From Methylobacter marinus A45 (GTDB lineage: Bacteria; Pseudomonadota; Gammaproteobacteria; Methylococcales; Methylomonadaceae): a stretch of 64,000 nt of DNA. A program made the translations under genes and the position numbers. The notes under the pieces were generated by a model. It did not search any database. It saw nothing but the letters and a program-made list of their open reading frames with translations, and was not told the origin of the DNA. Shown in pieces: positions 42,437 through 51,257 of this stretch. Within the stretch, counting starts at the first letter, position 1. Every line of letters starts with the position of its first letter. The stretch is taken from NCBI RefSeq assembly GCF_000383855.1, contig NZ_KB912877.1, forward strand, positions 1,751,285 to 1,815,284, read 5' to 3'.

Positions 42437-43450
42437 ATGCATATCGTTATCATCGGCTCCGGCGTGGGCGGCGTCAGCTTCGTGGAAAAATACCGCGCAT
42501 TGTGCCCCGATGCGCGGCTTACGCTGATCACGCGCGAGAATGACGGCTATTATTCGCGGCCGCTGCTGTCGCGGGGCTTCAGCACCGACACTATCGAACA
42601 GTCCATCATCCTGAAACCCTTCGACAAGCTGCGCGCGCAGAGTATCGACATCATCAGCGCCGCCGAAGTCACGGCCATCAATCCGGCCGAGCGGACCGTC
42701 GCCGTCAACGGCCCCGATCAACAGACCCTGCTGTCGTACGACAAGCTGATACTGGCGCAGGGTTCCTCCGCTTTCATCCCGCCGCCGTTCAGGCCTTATG
42801 ATGAGCTGTTTTTCCGCTTGAACAATCTGGTCGATCTGAAAAAGCTGCGCCGGTTCCGGCAAGGCTTTCTGGACCGGAACCGGCGGCCTGCCTGGGCCAT
42901 CATCGGCGGCGGCCTGATCGGCTGCGAGGTGGCCTCCGACCTGGCCGTTTCGGGCGACCCGGTAACGCTGTATCATGCCTCGGGCCGGCTCATGGAGCGC
43001 CAGCTGGTCACGGAGGACTCGGTATCCCTGCTGAACGTACTCAAAGGCTCGGGCGTGAAAGTCTTGTTGCACCAGGCGGTGCAGGGCTTTTCGCGGGAAG
43101 GCGATAAAGTCAGCGTCAATACCGGCGTCTCGGCCGCTTTTGATGCCGTGATCGTGGCCACCGGCTTCAAGCCGCGCACGGAGCTGGCCGAACAGGCGGG
43201 CCTGGAAACGGGCCGAGGCATCAAGGTCAATCAGCGGCTGCAGACCTCGGACGAACATATCTACGCGCTCGGCGATGTCGCCGAACTGCCGAACGGCAAG
43301 CTATACGCGTTTATTCTGCCGATCCGCAACCAGGCCTTATGGCTGGCCGGCTTCCTGGCCGGCCAGGAAAGCGGAGACTGGCAGCCGCCGGCTTTCAATC
43401 CGAAAGCCAAAGTGCACGGTTTCGAAGCGACCCATCCTTATCTTTTCTAA
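42437..43450 (+). CDS. FAD-dependent NAD(P)H oxidoreductase, rubredoxin-reductase-like
   Basis: The 337-residue flavoprotein has the FAD dinucleotide motif IIGSGVGGVSFVEKY and the second NAD motif IIGGGLIGCEVASDL. The ATG motif is VIVATGFKPRTEL, and the C-terminal FAD motif is IYALGDVAEL. This matches rubredoxin:NAD reductase and nitrite-reductase-like pyridine nucleotide oxidoreductases. It probably reduces the rubredoxin encoded directly upstream. Electron transfer to BluB or another oxygen-linked enzyme downstream is possible but only inferred. Confidence 0.9.
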   Translation: MHIVIIGSGVGGVSFVEKYRALCPDARLTLITRENDGYYSRPLLSRGFSTDTIEQSIILKPFDKLRAQSIDIISAAEVTAINPAERTVAVNGPDQQTLLSYDKLILAQGSSAFIPPPFRPYDELFFRLNNLVDLKKLRRFRQGFLDRNRRPAWAIIGGGLIGCEVASDLAVSGDPVTLYHASGRLMERQLVTEDSVSLLNVLKGSGVKVLLHQAVQGFSREGDKVSVNTGVSAAFDAVIVATGFKPRTELAEQAGLETGRGIKVNQRLQTSDEHIYALGDVAELPNGKLYAFILPIRNQALWLAGFLAGQESGDWQPPAFNPKAKVHGFEATHPYLF

Positions 43451-43459
43451 CATCGTAGC

Positions 43460-43484
43460 GTAGGGTATGCAATGCATACCCTAC
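43460..43484. repeat. Repeat family B, short palindrome
   Basis: GTAGGGTATGCA and TGCATACCCTAC form a near-perfect 25-base palindrome, the end unit of the longer family B elements. Confidence 0.8.
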
Positions 43485-43583
43485 GTTGGCTATCTATGAC
43501 TTATTTAGACTCATCCTTGCATTCTGGGCGATAATAGGCGACTGAAGTCGCCCCCACCGGGCCGTTTAATATTGATCAGTACC

Positions 43584-44237
43584 ATGACCCGACACCGTTA
43601 CGCCGACGACGAAATCGCCGCCGTCTACCGCGCCATTTACGAGCGCCGCGATATGCGCCACTTCCTGCCCGACCCGGTTGATCCCGAAGTCCTGAAGCGC
43701 CTGCTGCAGGCCGCGCATCACGCACCCAGCGTCGGCTTCATGCAGCCGTGGCGGTTCGTGCGCATCAGCGATCCCGGTCTGCGCAATGCACTGCATGCGC
43801 TGGTCGAGCAGGAGCGCATCAATACGGCCCGGGCTTTGGGCGAGCGCGAGGACGAGTTCATGAAGCTGAAGGTGGAAGGCATACGCGAATGCGCGGTCGT
43901 GCTGGTGGCCGCCTTGTGCGAACGGCGCGAGCACTACATTTTCGGCCGGCGCACGCTGCCGGACATGGATCTGGCCTCCCTGGCCTGCGCGATACAAAAC
44001 CTGTGGCTGGCGGCCAGGGCGGAAGGCCTGGGGATGGGCTGGGTGTCCCTGTTCGAGCCCGAACACGTCAAAGCCCTGCTGAAGATGCCCGAAGACAGCC
44101 AGCCCGTAGCGATCCTGTGCCTGGGCCATGTCGTCGAATTCTACGACAAGCCGATGCTGGAACAGGCGCAATGGGCCGAGCGCAAGGATCTGGACACTTT
44201 ATTATTTGAAAATACCTGGGATACACCGTGCCGCTGA
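43584..44237 (+). CDS. bluB: 5,6-dimethylbenzimidazole synthase BluB
   Basis: The 217-residue nitroreductase-fold protein makes the cobalamin lower ligand from FMNH2 and oxygen. YRAIYERRDMRHFLPDPVDPEVLKRLL, HHAPSVGFMQPWRFVRI and GIRECAVVLVAALCERREHYIFGRRT match BluB, and LAARAEGLGMGWVSLFEP is the typical C-terminal part. Start 43584 (MTRHRYADDE) was chosen over TTG 43572. Its stop overlaps the GTG start of cobT, so lower-ligand synthesis and activation are translationally coupled. Confidence 0.95.
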   Translation: MTRHRYADDEIAAVYRAIYERRDMRHFLPDPVDPEVLKRLLQAAHHAPSVGFMQPWRFVRISDPGLRNALHALVEQERINTARALGEREDEFMKLKVEGIRECAVVLVAALCERREHYIFGRRTLPDMDLASLACAIQNLWLAARAEGLGMGWVSLFEPEHVKALLKMPEDSQPVAILCLGHVVEFYDKPMLEQAQWAERKDLDTLLFENTWDTPCR

Positions 44238-45262
44238 ATTTCTCCATCGCCCCGCTCTCGTCAACGCTTCGCCCCGCCCTGCAGCAAAAAATCGACCAGA
44301 AGACCAAGCCTTTGGGGGCGCTGGGCCTGCTCGAAACACTGGCGCTGCGGATCGGCCTGATCCAGAACACCCTGACGCCCCGCCTGAACAAGCCCTGCCT
44401 CATCGTTTTCGCGGGCGATCACGGCGTGGCCGAAGCCGGCGTCAGCGCCTATCCGCAGGCCGTGACCGCGCAAATGGTCGCCAATTTTCTGGCCGGCGGC
44501 GCGGCGGTCAGCGTGTTCGCGCGCCAGCACGGCATGGAACTGCTGGTCGTCGATGCCGGCGTCAATGCCGATCTGGACAGCCATCCGGCGCTGATCGGCG
44601 CCAAGATAGCCAAGGGCACGCGCAACTTCCTGACGGAACCGGCCATGACCGACCGGCAATGCCTGGAAGCCCTGCAAACGGGCGCGGAAATTGTCTCAAG
44701 CCAGCACAAGCTGGGCTGCAACTGCATCGGCTTCGGCGAAATGGGCATCGGCAACACCTCGTCCGCCGCCCTGCTCATGCATGTGCTGACGGGACTGCCG
44801 CTGGAACAATGCGTAGGCCGCGGCACCGGCCTGAACGACGAACAACTGAGCAACAAGGTCGCGGTATTGCGGCAGGCGCTGGAGCGGCACCCGGCCATTA
44901 CCGAACCCCTGGCGGCCCTGACGACGTTCGGCGGCTTCGAGATCGCCATGATGACCGGCGCCTATCTGAAGGCGGCCGAGCTGGGCATGCTGATCCCGGT
45001 CGACGGCTTCATCGCCGGCAGCGCCCTGCTCGTGGCCAGCCGGCTGCATCCGCAGGTGCTCGATTATTGCGTGTTCAGCCATGTCTCGCGCGAACAGGGG
45101 CATCAGGCGCTGCTTGAGCACTTCAATGCACGTGCGCTTATCAATCTGGACCTGCGGCTCGGCGAAGGCTCCGGCATCGCCCTGGCCTATCCGCTGCTGC
45201 AGTCGGCCGTGCTGATGCTGAATGAGATGGCGTCGTTCGATGAGGCCGGGATTGATCATTAA
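44228..45262 (+). CDS. cobT: Nicotinate-nucleotide:dimethylbenzimidazole phosphoribosyltransferase
   Basis: The 344-residue enzyme activates the lower ligand to alpha-ribazole phosphate. Family signatures are QKIDQKTKPLGALGLLE, FAGDHGVAEAGVSAYPQ, GEMGIGNTSSAALLMHVLTG, TFGGFEIAMMTGAYLKAA, and the C-terminal LRLGEGSGIALA with the catalytic glutamate. GTG at 44228 overlaps bluB by 10 bases. The next gene is a toxin-antitoxin pair rather than cobS, an interruption of the usual order. Confidence 0.97.
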   Translation: MPLNFSIAPLSSTLRPALQQKIDQKTKPLGALGLLETLALRIGLIQNTLTPRLNKPCLIVFAGDHGVAEAGVSAYPQAVTAQMVANFLAGGAAVSVFARQHGMELLVVDAGVNADLDSHPALIGAKIAKGTRNFLTEPAMTDRQCLEALQTGAEIVSSQHKLGCNCIGFGEMGIGNTSSAALLMHVLTGLPLEQCVGRGTGLNDEQLSNKVAVLRQALERHPAITEPLAALTTFGGFEIAMMTGAYLKAAELGMLIPVDGFIAGSALLVASRLHPQVLDYCVFSHVSREQGHQALLEHFNARALINLDLRLGEGSGIALAYPLLQSAVLMLNEMASFDEAGIDH

Positions 45263-45390
45263 AAGTCCTCGGCGCGCAACTGAAACTTTAATAAGTCCCA
45301 TCAATCGGTTAATCTGGCAGTGAATTCCTTCCTGAGTTTCGCATCCTATTGACCATTGACTATACAACTGCGTAACCGGAGCATAAAACC

Positions 45391-45630
45391 ATGCAGCACA
45401 TTATCAATTTACCCCATGAAATGGTAGAGCAGATCAACCATTTACCGAATCCTGATCAATTCATCTATGACGCCATCCGTCGCGCGCTGGAAGCACGGCA
45501 AAAACCGTCAAAATGGGCGCAGCTTGCCGAGCGCATTGCCGAAAATCCTATTGATCTGGAAGAGCATACCGAGCAATTCAAGCAGGATATGAAAGAATTC
45601 AAGCAAGATTTTGCCTTTAAATCCGAATGA
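45391..45630 (+). CDS. Probable antitoxin of a PIN-domain pair
   Basis: The 79-residue protein has a short N-terminal strand and helix-turn-helix-like segment (IINLPHEMVEQINHLPNPDQFIYDAIRRALEAR) consistent with a ribbon-helix-helix fold. A charged tail (EEHTEQFKQDMKEFKQDF) probably wraps the toxin. Its ATGA overlap with the PIN gene is typical of type II modules. The base composition is more AT-rich than the flanking cob genes, which suggests acquisition. Confidence 0.7.
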   Translation: MQHIINLPHEMVEQINHLPNPDQFIYDAIRRALEARQKPSKWAQLAERIAENPIDLEEHTEQFKQDMKEFKQDFAFKSE

Positions 45631-46073
45631 ATTATTTACTCGACTCCAATACACTGTCAGACCTTTATAACGCATCGGCCCCAGCGCACCCTAAAATTCT
45701 GCAGCGCCTGTCAATGCTCACTGATACCGACAAAGTCTGTTTTTCGGTACTGTCGCTCTATGAATTTGAATACGGTTTCGCCAATGCGCCGGAAAGTAAA
45801 AAACTCCGTATTCGGCAAAAAATCATTCAAATGCAAAAAGATTTTTGCTGTTTACCCTTGACTCCCCAAGGAGCCGAGCTTTTCGGTTTGTTAAAAAAAT
45901 CCATCAAGGATTTGCGTAACCTCAATCAAGAGAATCTTAAAAAACACAATATAGACTTGATGATGATCTCGACCGCAATCACGGAAAATTGCATGCTGGT
46001 CAGCGCCGACAAAATTTTTACCGATATCCAAACTGTTTTTGCAGATTTAAGTACCGAAGACTGGACAGTCTGA
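45627..46073 (+). CDS. PIN-domain ribonuclease toxin, VapC-like
   Basis: The 148-residue protein has the PIN core MNYLLDSNTLSDLYNAS with the first acidic residue, LSLYEFEYGF with the second, NIDLMMISTAITENCMLVSADK with the third, and a late acidic cluster. VapC toxins cleave RNA, often initiator tRNA. It is coupled to the antitoxin by ATGA overlap and ends 9 bases before cobS. The pair splits cobT from cobS. Confidence 0.85.
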   Translation: MNYLLDSNTLSDLYNASAPAHPKILQRLSMLTDTDKVCFSVLSLYEFEYGFANAPESKKLRIRQKIIQMQKDFCCLPLTPQGAELFGLLKKSIKDLRNLNQENLKKHNIDLMMISTAITENCMLVSADKIFTDIQTVFADLSTEDWTV

Positions 46074-46082
46074 AAAACAGTC

Positions 46083-46829
46083 ATGCCCCATCCAAGACTG
46101 TTCCTGCTGGCGCTCGGTTTCTACACGCGCCTGCCCGTGCCCCAAAAGCTGGATTACCGGCAACTGCCCGAAGCCGCGGTTTACCTGCCGCTGGTCGGCT
46201 GGCTGGTCGGCGGGCTGTCGGCATTGGGTTTTTATCTGGCCGATGGCCTGTGGCCGCAGCAGACAGCCGTCATCGTAGCGCTTGCCGCAGGCATTTTTAT
46301 TACCGGCGCCTTCCATGAAGACGGCTTCGCCGATGTCTGCGACGGCTTCGGCGGCGGCTTCGACAAGCCGCGCATCCTGGAGATCATGAAGGACCCGAGG
46401 ACCGGCAGCTATGGCGTGCTCGGCCTGGTGCTGCTGCTGGCGCTGAAGATCAGCGTGCTCGGCTCGCTGCCGGCGGCCGCCGTGCCGTTGTTGTTGCTTG
46501 CAGGGCACAGCTTCAGCCGGCTGCCGCCCTTGCTGATCATGCACCGTTACGCTTATGCGCGCATCGACCACAGCAAGGCCGGCGCCGCCGTTTTCAGGCC
46601 CGGCATCGCCGGTCTGCTGTTTGCGGCAAGCCTGGCTTTATTGCCCTTGCTCCTGCTGCCGGCCCTCTGCTGGCTGGCGATCCTGCCCGTGCTGGCCGTC
46701 AACCGGCTGCTGGGCCGTTATTTTTACCGCCGTATCGGCGGCTATACCGGCGATTGCCTCGGCGCCAGCCAGCAGATCGCCGAAACCGTTTTTTATTTGA
46801 GTGTGAGTATTTTATGGACATTTATCTGA
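46083..46829 (+). CDS. cobS: Adenosylcobinamide-GDP ribazoletransferase (cobalamin synthase)
   Basis: The 248-residue membrane enzyme joins the activated lower ligand to adenosylcobinamide-GDP, the last step of B12 synthesis. The motif HEDGFADVCDGFGGGFDKPRILEIMKDPRTGSYG near residue 80 holds the conserved acidic cluster. Six or seven membrane helices are visible, and the GGYTGDCLGASQQIAETVFYL end is typical. cobC begins inside its 3-prime end (16-base overlap). Confidence 0.96.
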   Translation: MPHPRLFLLALGFYTRLPVPQKLDYRQLPEAAVYLPLVGWLVGGLSALGFYLADGLWPQQTAVIVALAAGIFITGAFHEDGFADVCDGFGGGFDKPRILEIMKDPRTGSYGVLGLVLLLALKISVLGSLPAAAVPLLLLAGHSFSRLPPLLIMHRYAYARIDHSKAGAAVFRPGIAGLLFAASLALLPLLLLPALCWLAILPVLAVNRLLGRYFYRRIGGYTGDCLGASQQIAETVFYLSVSILWTFI

Positions 46830-47377
46830 TTCGCCATACCAACACGGCCGCGGAACCGGGGCTTTGCTACGGCCACAGCGACATCGGTCTGGCCGACAGT
46901 TTTGCCGACGAGGCCCAGGATCTGCATGACAAACTGCCCGAGTTCGATGCCGGCTGCAAGGTGTTCAGCAGCCCGCTGACGCGCTGCCTGGAGCTGGCCA
47001 AAACCTTTTCGGAAGCCGTGACCACCGATGAGCGCCTGAAGGAGCTGCATTTCGGCGATTGGGAAGGGCTGCGCTTCGACGATATCGATGCCGATGCCGT
47101 GCAAAACTGGACCAATGATTTCGTCAAGGCCGCGCCGCCGAACGGCGAGAATTTCGAGGATCTGTACCTGCGCGCGGGCGGCTTCTGGCAGGATCTGGCG
47201 ACGGTCAAGGCTGAGCAGGTGCTGGTCATCACCCATGCGGGCGTGATCCGCGCCCTGCTGGCGCGCGCCCTGAACATGCCCTTGGCCAATTCGTTCCAAT
47301 TGCGCATCGACGCCGGCTCCGTGCATAAGCTGCGGCACAGCGTCGATTTCACTTACGTGGATTACATCAACTTGTAA
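46814..47377 (+). CDS. cobC: Alpha-ribazole phosphatase (histidine phosphatase)
   Basis: The 187-residue protein has the histidine phosphatase motif LIRHTNTAAEPGLCYG (RH with the phospho-accepting His), a SSPLTRCLELAKTF segment, LKELHFGDWEGLRFDDI, and a late ITHAGVIRALLARAL catalytic His. In the cob context it removes the phosphate of alpha-ribazole 5-prime-phosphate or of adenosylcobalamin 5-prime-phosphate. The start at 46814 was chosen over the in-frame 46754 because the motif begins at residue 1 and the longer frame lies within cobS. Confidence 0.93.
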   Translation: MDIYLIRHTNTAAEPGLCYGHSDIGLADSFADEAQDLHDKLPEFDAGCKVFSSPLTRCLELAKTFSEAVTTDERLKELHFGDWEGLRFDDIDADAVQNWTNDFVKAAPPNGENFEDLYLRAGGFWQDLATVKAEQVLVITHAGVIRALLARALNMPLANSFQLRIDAGSVHKLRHSVDFTYVDYINL

Positions 47378-47386
47378 ATGAAGTTT

Positions 47387-47620
47387 GTAGGGTACGCATC
47401 GCGTACGAGGCTGTGAAAGAATTAGTGAAAAACGTCATAAAAAGCCTTATTCACCACGAAGATCACGAAGGACACGAAGAAAAAATTAAGTTAATCAAAG
47501 GCTTAAAACTTCGTGCTCTTCGTGTCCTTCGTGGTTAAACCCTTTAAATTGAATACTTTCACAGTCTCGTACCTTTTGGGGTGTTAGGTCATCAAAAATG
47601 GTACGCGATGCGTACCCTAC
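47387..47620. repeat. Repeat family B copy 3
   Basis: This is the best-preserved copy: GTAGGGTACGCATCGCGTAC at the left and GTACGCGATGCGTACCCTAC at the right, with inverted CACGAAGGACACGAAGA blocks inside. It fills most of the gap between cobC and cobD. Confidence 0.92.
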
Positions 47621-47666
47621 GCTTCATGGTAAAAATATTTAACCCTTGCATGACATCAGTTTATTC

Positions 47667-48800
47667 ATGAAGCACGGCGGCAATATCTACCGGTTCGCTC
47701 AAAACCTGGGCTGCCTGCCCCGGCAGGTGCTGGATTTCTCGGCCAATATCAACCCGCGGCAGGCGGCAACGCTGGACTGTCTGCAGCAGGTGCAGCTCGG
47801 CCCTTATGCCGATCCGCATTACGGCTTGTTGAAACAGGCGCTGCAGGAACGCTACCCCGGCCCGCCCGGCGCCGATATCGAAGTCTTCAACGGCGCCAGC
47901 GCGGCCATTTTTGCCCTGCTGCGCTTTCTGCAGCCCGACGATCTGGTCTTGTACGCGCCGCTCTATGGCGAATATGCGCATATCGCCGGCGAGCTCGGCT
48001 GCCGGCTGCATACCATCGACCGATTTGTCGATCCTGCGGCCGATGTTCCCCGAGGCAGCACGGTCATTTTCGTCAATCCATCGACGCCGGACGGCCGGCT
48101 TTACGACCTGAAGGACTGGCTGGACAAATGGCGGGCCGCCGACTGCACGATCATCATCGACGAGTCGTTTCTGGACTTTTGCCTACAGGACGTAGGCAAG
48201 GGGCGTGAGCATGACTGCATGAATGCAGGAGGTATACCCTCTGGGGCACAAGGGGCAATGCCGGGAGCGATTGCTGAGGAGCGGAAGCTTTGTGAAAATA
48301 AATCGGTCGCCGGCCACATCGGACACTACGACAAACTGTATCTGATCAAATCGTTGAGCAAGTTTTACGGCTGCGCCGGCATCCGCATCGGCTTTGTCAT
48401 GGCGGCCAGTCCGGCGATCGAAGCGCTGAAACGCCTGGAGCCGGCCTGGAAACTGTCCAGCCTCGACATGGCTTACATGCAGCAGGCGCTGGCAAATACG
48501 GCTTTTATCGGACAGACCCGCCGGCAGACAAGCGAACTGCGCGGGCAGTTGCATCGAGCCCTGTCGGACTGCGGCCTGTTCCGGCGCATTTATGACGGAC
48601 AGGCCAATTTCCTGCTGGCGGAACTGGCCGGCATGGATGGCTATCAATTGCAGGAAAAGCTCGCGCCGTCGCGCATTCTGATCCGCGTCTGCGATAATTT
48701 TGCCGGGCTGACCCGCCGTCATGTGCGCTTTGCCGTCAAGGACGAACAGGCGATTGCCGAGCTGGCGCGATGCCTGAATACGATAACCTCTGAACTTTAA
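47667..48800 (+). CDS. cobD: Threonine-phosphate decarboxylase CobD with in-frame repeat insertion
   Basis: This 377-residue class I PLP enzyme makes aminopropanol phosphate for cobinamide. The family N-terminus KHGGNIYRFAQ, the LDFSANINP motif, GASAAIFALL, FVNPSTPDGRL and DESFLDF are present. SLSKFYGCAG holds the PLP lysine (Lys232). Between DESFLDF and the SLSKF block the protein is about 35 residues longer than relatives. DNA 48181-48290 there is a hairpin repeat translated in frame (residues about 172-208). The start is 47667 by family alignment; TTG 47646 is possible. Confidence 0.88.
   Translation: MKHGGNIYRFAQNLGCLPRQVLDFSANINPRQAATLDCLQQVQLGPYADPHYGLLKQALQERYPGPPGADIEVFNGASAAIFALLRFLQPDDLVLYAPLYGEYAHIAGELGCRLHTIDRFVDPAADVPRGSTVIFVNPSTPDGRLYDLKDWLDKWRAADCTIIIDESFLDFCLQDVGKGREHDCMNAGGIPSGAQGAMPGAIAEERKLCENKSVAGHIGHYDKLYLIKSLSKFYGCAGIRIGFVMAASPAIEALKRLEPAWKLSSLDMAYMQQALANTAFIGQTRRQTSELRGQLHRALSDCGLFRRIYDGQANFLLAELAGMDGYQLQEKLAPSRILIRVCDNFAGLTRRHVRFAVKDEQAIAELARCLNTITSEL
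48181..48290. repeat. Compound hairpin repeat inside cobD
   Basis: GCCTAC-AGGAC-GTAGGC is followed by CTGCA-TGAA-TGCAG, GAGGTATACCCTC and GCAAT...ATTGC around GCCGGGAGC. The downstream GAGGAGCGGAAGCTTTG matches the repeat patch at 62.8 kb (GCAGGAGCGGAAGCTTTG). Confidence 0.85.
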
Positions 48801-48801
48801 T

Positions 48802-48874
48802 ATTAACCACGAAGAACACAGAGAACACGAAGTTTATATTTTTCTTCGTGTCCTTCGTGGTCTTCGTGGTTAAT
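48802..48874. repeat. Long hairpin between cobD and cobQ
   Basis: ATTAACCACGAAGA on the left pairs with TCTTCGTGGTTAAT on the right, with CACGAAG/CTTCGTG inside. It is the inner arm of family B without the GTAG ends. It may also act as a processing or stability element in the cob transcript. Confidence 0.75.
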
Positions 48875-48887
48875 ACAACATTAGGCG

Positions 48888-50294
48888 ATGATTGAAATGA
48901 AACCCTTAGCAGTTTTCGGCACCAGTTCGGATGCCGGCAAGACCACGCTGGTCACGGCCCTGTGCCGCATCTTTGCCGACCGCGGCCTGCGCGTCGCGCC
49001 GTTCAAGGCGCAGAACGTCTCGAACAATTCGGCCGTCACGCAGGAAGGCGGCGAGATTTCGCGCGCCCAGTGCCTGCAGGCCGAGGCCGCGCGCGTCGAG
49101 CCCAGCGTGCTGTTCAATCCGGTACTGCTCAAGTCGCACGGCAACGGCTGCGTGCAGGTCGTCGTCAACGGCCAGGTTTACAAAAACGAATCGATCGCCG
49201 CTTATTACGACGAGATCGGCACTCTGAAACAGCAGGTCCGGCAGGCCTTCTCGACCCTGCAGCAGTCCTATGACCTGATCGTCGCCGAAGGCGCGGGCTC
49301 GCCCGTGGAGCTGAATCTGCTGCACAAGGACCTGTCGAACACCTTCATCGCCAAAACCTTCCATACCAAAAACATCCTGGTCGCGGACATCGAGCGCGGC
49401 GGCGTCTTCGCATCGATTTACGGCACCCTGGAGTTGATGGACCCGGTCATGCGCGCCAACCTGATCGGCGTCGTGATCAACAAATTCCGCGGCGACCGGC
49501 GCTTTTTCGACGAGGGCGAGAAGATCATCCGCGAGCGTTTCGGCGTGCCCGTGCTGGGCGTGCTCCCCTTTCAGCCCTTGAATATCGACATGGAAGACTC
49601 GCAGTCGCTGCAGAATTACCGGCAGCGCCTGGGCGATGTCAAAATCCGCGCCGCCGTGATCGCCTACCCGGGCCTGGCCAATTACAACGACCTCGATGCG
49701 CTGATGGCCGATGCCGAGGTGCAGGTAGAACTGATCGACGCCTACCGGCCGCTGGGCCAGTTCGACATGGTGCTGCTGCCGGGCAGCAAGACCGTGATCC
49801 GCGATCTGCAATGGCTGAAAGCGCTGGGCCTGTTCGACGAGATCCGGCAGCTAGAAAAACCGGTGTTCGGCATCTGCGGCGGCTATCAGATGTTCTGCAC
49901 CAAATTGCACGACCCCGATGCGCTCGAGCATGACACCGCCGGCAGCGAAACGGGGCTGGGATTGTTCGACGATACGGTAGTCTATAAAATCCCGAAAATC
50001 CTCAAGCGCGGGCAGTACGAGCTGTTTTCCTGCCCGGCCGTCACAGGCTATGAAATCCATTGCGGCCGCATGGCCAAGTATCCTTTGGCGCATCGGCACG
50101 AGCACGTCGCCGGCACGCATGTGCACGGCATTTTCGACAATGACGACTTTCGCACCGCTTATTTCAAAGCCATCAATCCGGCCTATCAGGGCTATGACTA
50201 TACGGCCTACCGCGAGGCCGAAATCCAGGGCTTTGCCGACATGGTCGCGCAGCAGCTGGATATCGCGGCGATTCTGGAGGCGCTGCAGGATTGA
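48888..50294 (+). CDS. cobQ: Cobyric acid synthase
   Basis: The 468-residue glutamine-dependent amidase amidates four side chains of adenosylcobyrinate a,c-diamide. The N-terminal dethiobiotin-synthetase-like domain has GTSSDAGKT and FKAQNVSNNSAVT. The C-terminal class I amidotransferase domain has the nucleophile motif FGICGGYQMF and ends with YEIHCGRMAKYPLAH and HGIFDNDDF. It is about the normal length. It starts at ATG 48888 or 48897; both are compatible. Confidence 0.96.
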   Translation: MIEMKPLAVFGTSSDAGKTTLVTALCRIFADRGLRVAPFKAQNVSNNSAVTQEGGEISRAQCLQAEAARVEPSVLFNPVLLKSHGNGCVQVVVNGQVYKNESIAAYYDEIGTLKQQVRQAFSTLQQSYDLIVAEGAGSPVELNLLHKDLSNTFIAKTFHTKNILVADIERGGVFASIYGTLELMDPVMRANLIGVVINKFRGDRRFFDEGEKIIRERFGVPVLGVLPFQPLNIDMEDSQSLQNYRQRLGDVKIRAAVIAYPGLANYNDLDALMADAEVQVELIDAYRPLGQFDMVLLPGSKTVIRDLQWLKALGLFDEIRQLEKPVFGICGGYQMFCTKLHDPDALEHDTAGSETGLGLFDDTVVYKIPKILKRGQYELFSCPAVTGYEIHCGRMAKYPLAHRHEHVAGTHVHGIFDNDDFRTAYFKAINPAYQGYDYTAYREAEIQGFADMVAQQLDIAAILEALQD

Positions 50295-50316
50295 TATGGA
50301 TATAAAAATCCGTTGT

Positions 50317-50341
50317 GTAGGGTACGCAGTGCGTACCCTAC
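50317..50341. repeat. Repeat family B, short palindrome
   Basis: GTAGGGTACGCA and TGCGTACCCTAC form a near-perfect palindrome between cobQ and cbiB. The start of cbiB must lie after it. Confidence 0.85.
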
Positions 50342-50360
50342 ATTTATAAAAGGCCGGCCG

Positions 50361-51257
50361 ATGTATTTTGAACTGGCATTACTGGCCTATCTGATCGATT
50401 TGACGATCGGCGAGCTGCCCGGCAAGCATCCCGTGATGTGGATGGGCGACTTTATCTCGGCCTTCGAACGGCGTTTTTACCAAGGCCGCATCCTGACCGG
50501 CGCGCTACTCGTGACCGGCCTGCTGGCGCTGACGCTGTCGATAGCCGCCGCACTGGTTTATCTGGCCGGCCTGCTGCCGGCCTGGCTCTCCTTGCCCGTT
50601 CTAGCCATGGCGGCCTCGACCGGCCTGGCCATGCACATGCTGCACGCCAGCGTCGCCGGCCTGCTGACGGCCGAAAATCCCAGGCAGGCGTTGAGCTATC
50701 TGGTCAGCCGCGACACCGGGGCCATGACCGAAACGGAGGTCTACAAGGGCGCGCTGGAAACCTGGGCCGAAAACCTCAGCGACGGCGTCATCGCGCCGCT
50801 GTTTTATCTGGTCCTGTTCGGGCTGCCGGGCATCGCCGTCTATAAAGCCGTCAATACGATGGACTCGATGATCGGCTACAAGACCGGACGCTATTTTTAT
50901 TTCGGCAAGGTCGCGGCCCGGCTGGACGATATCGCCAATTACCTGCCGGCCCGGCTGACGGCGCTGCTGATCATTGCGCTGGCCGACGACAGACGGCGGG
51001 CCTGGCAATGCTGCCTGCGCGACGGCGGCAAGCTCGAAAGCCCCAACGCCGGCTTCCCGATCGCGGCCATGGCCGGCGCATTGGGCGTGGCGCTGGGCGG
51101 CGACGCCCGCTACCACGGCCGCATCAAGCACAAGCCGGTACTGGGCTGGTCAATCCATCCGATCAATCAAACGACATTGGAACAAGCATTGAACATGAAA
51201 ACGGGCATTAATCTTATCGTGCTGACCCTCCTGATCGCAGGAGCCTTGCTGACATGA
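50361..51257 (+). CDS. cbiB: Adenosylcobinamide-phosphate synthase
   Basis: The 298-residue membrane enzyme attaches aminopropanol phosphate, the CobD product, to adenosylcobyric acid. LAYLIDLTIGELPGKHPVMWMGDFISAFE is the family start. YLVSRDTGAMTETEVYKGALETWAENLSDGVIAPLFY and NTMDSMIGYKTGRYFYFG are the core motifs, and IAAMAGALGVALGG follows. Several membrane helices are visible. ATG 50361 was chosen because the longer frame to 50313 crosses a palindromic repeat. It overlaps cobU by four bases (ATGA). Confidence 0.95.
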   Translation: MYFELALLAYLIDLTIGELPGKHPVMWMGDFISAFERRFYQGRILTGALLVTGLLALTLSIAAALVYLAGLLPAWLSLPVLAMAASTGLAMHMLHASVAGLLTAENPRQALSYLVSRDTGAMTETEVYKGALETWAENLSDGVIAPLFYLVLFGLPGIAVYKAVNTMDSMIGYKTGRYFYFGKVAARLDDIANYLPARLTALLIIALADDRRRAWQCCLRDGGKLESPNAGFPIAAMAGALGVALGGDARYHGRIKHKPVLGWSIHPINQTTLEQALNMKTGINLIVLTLLIAGALLT

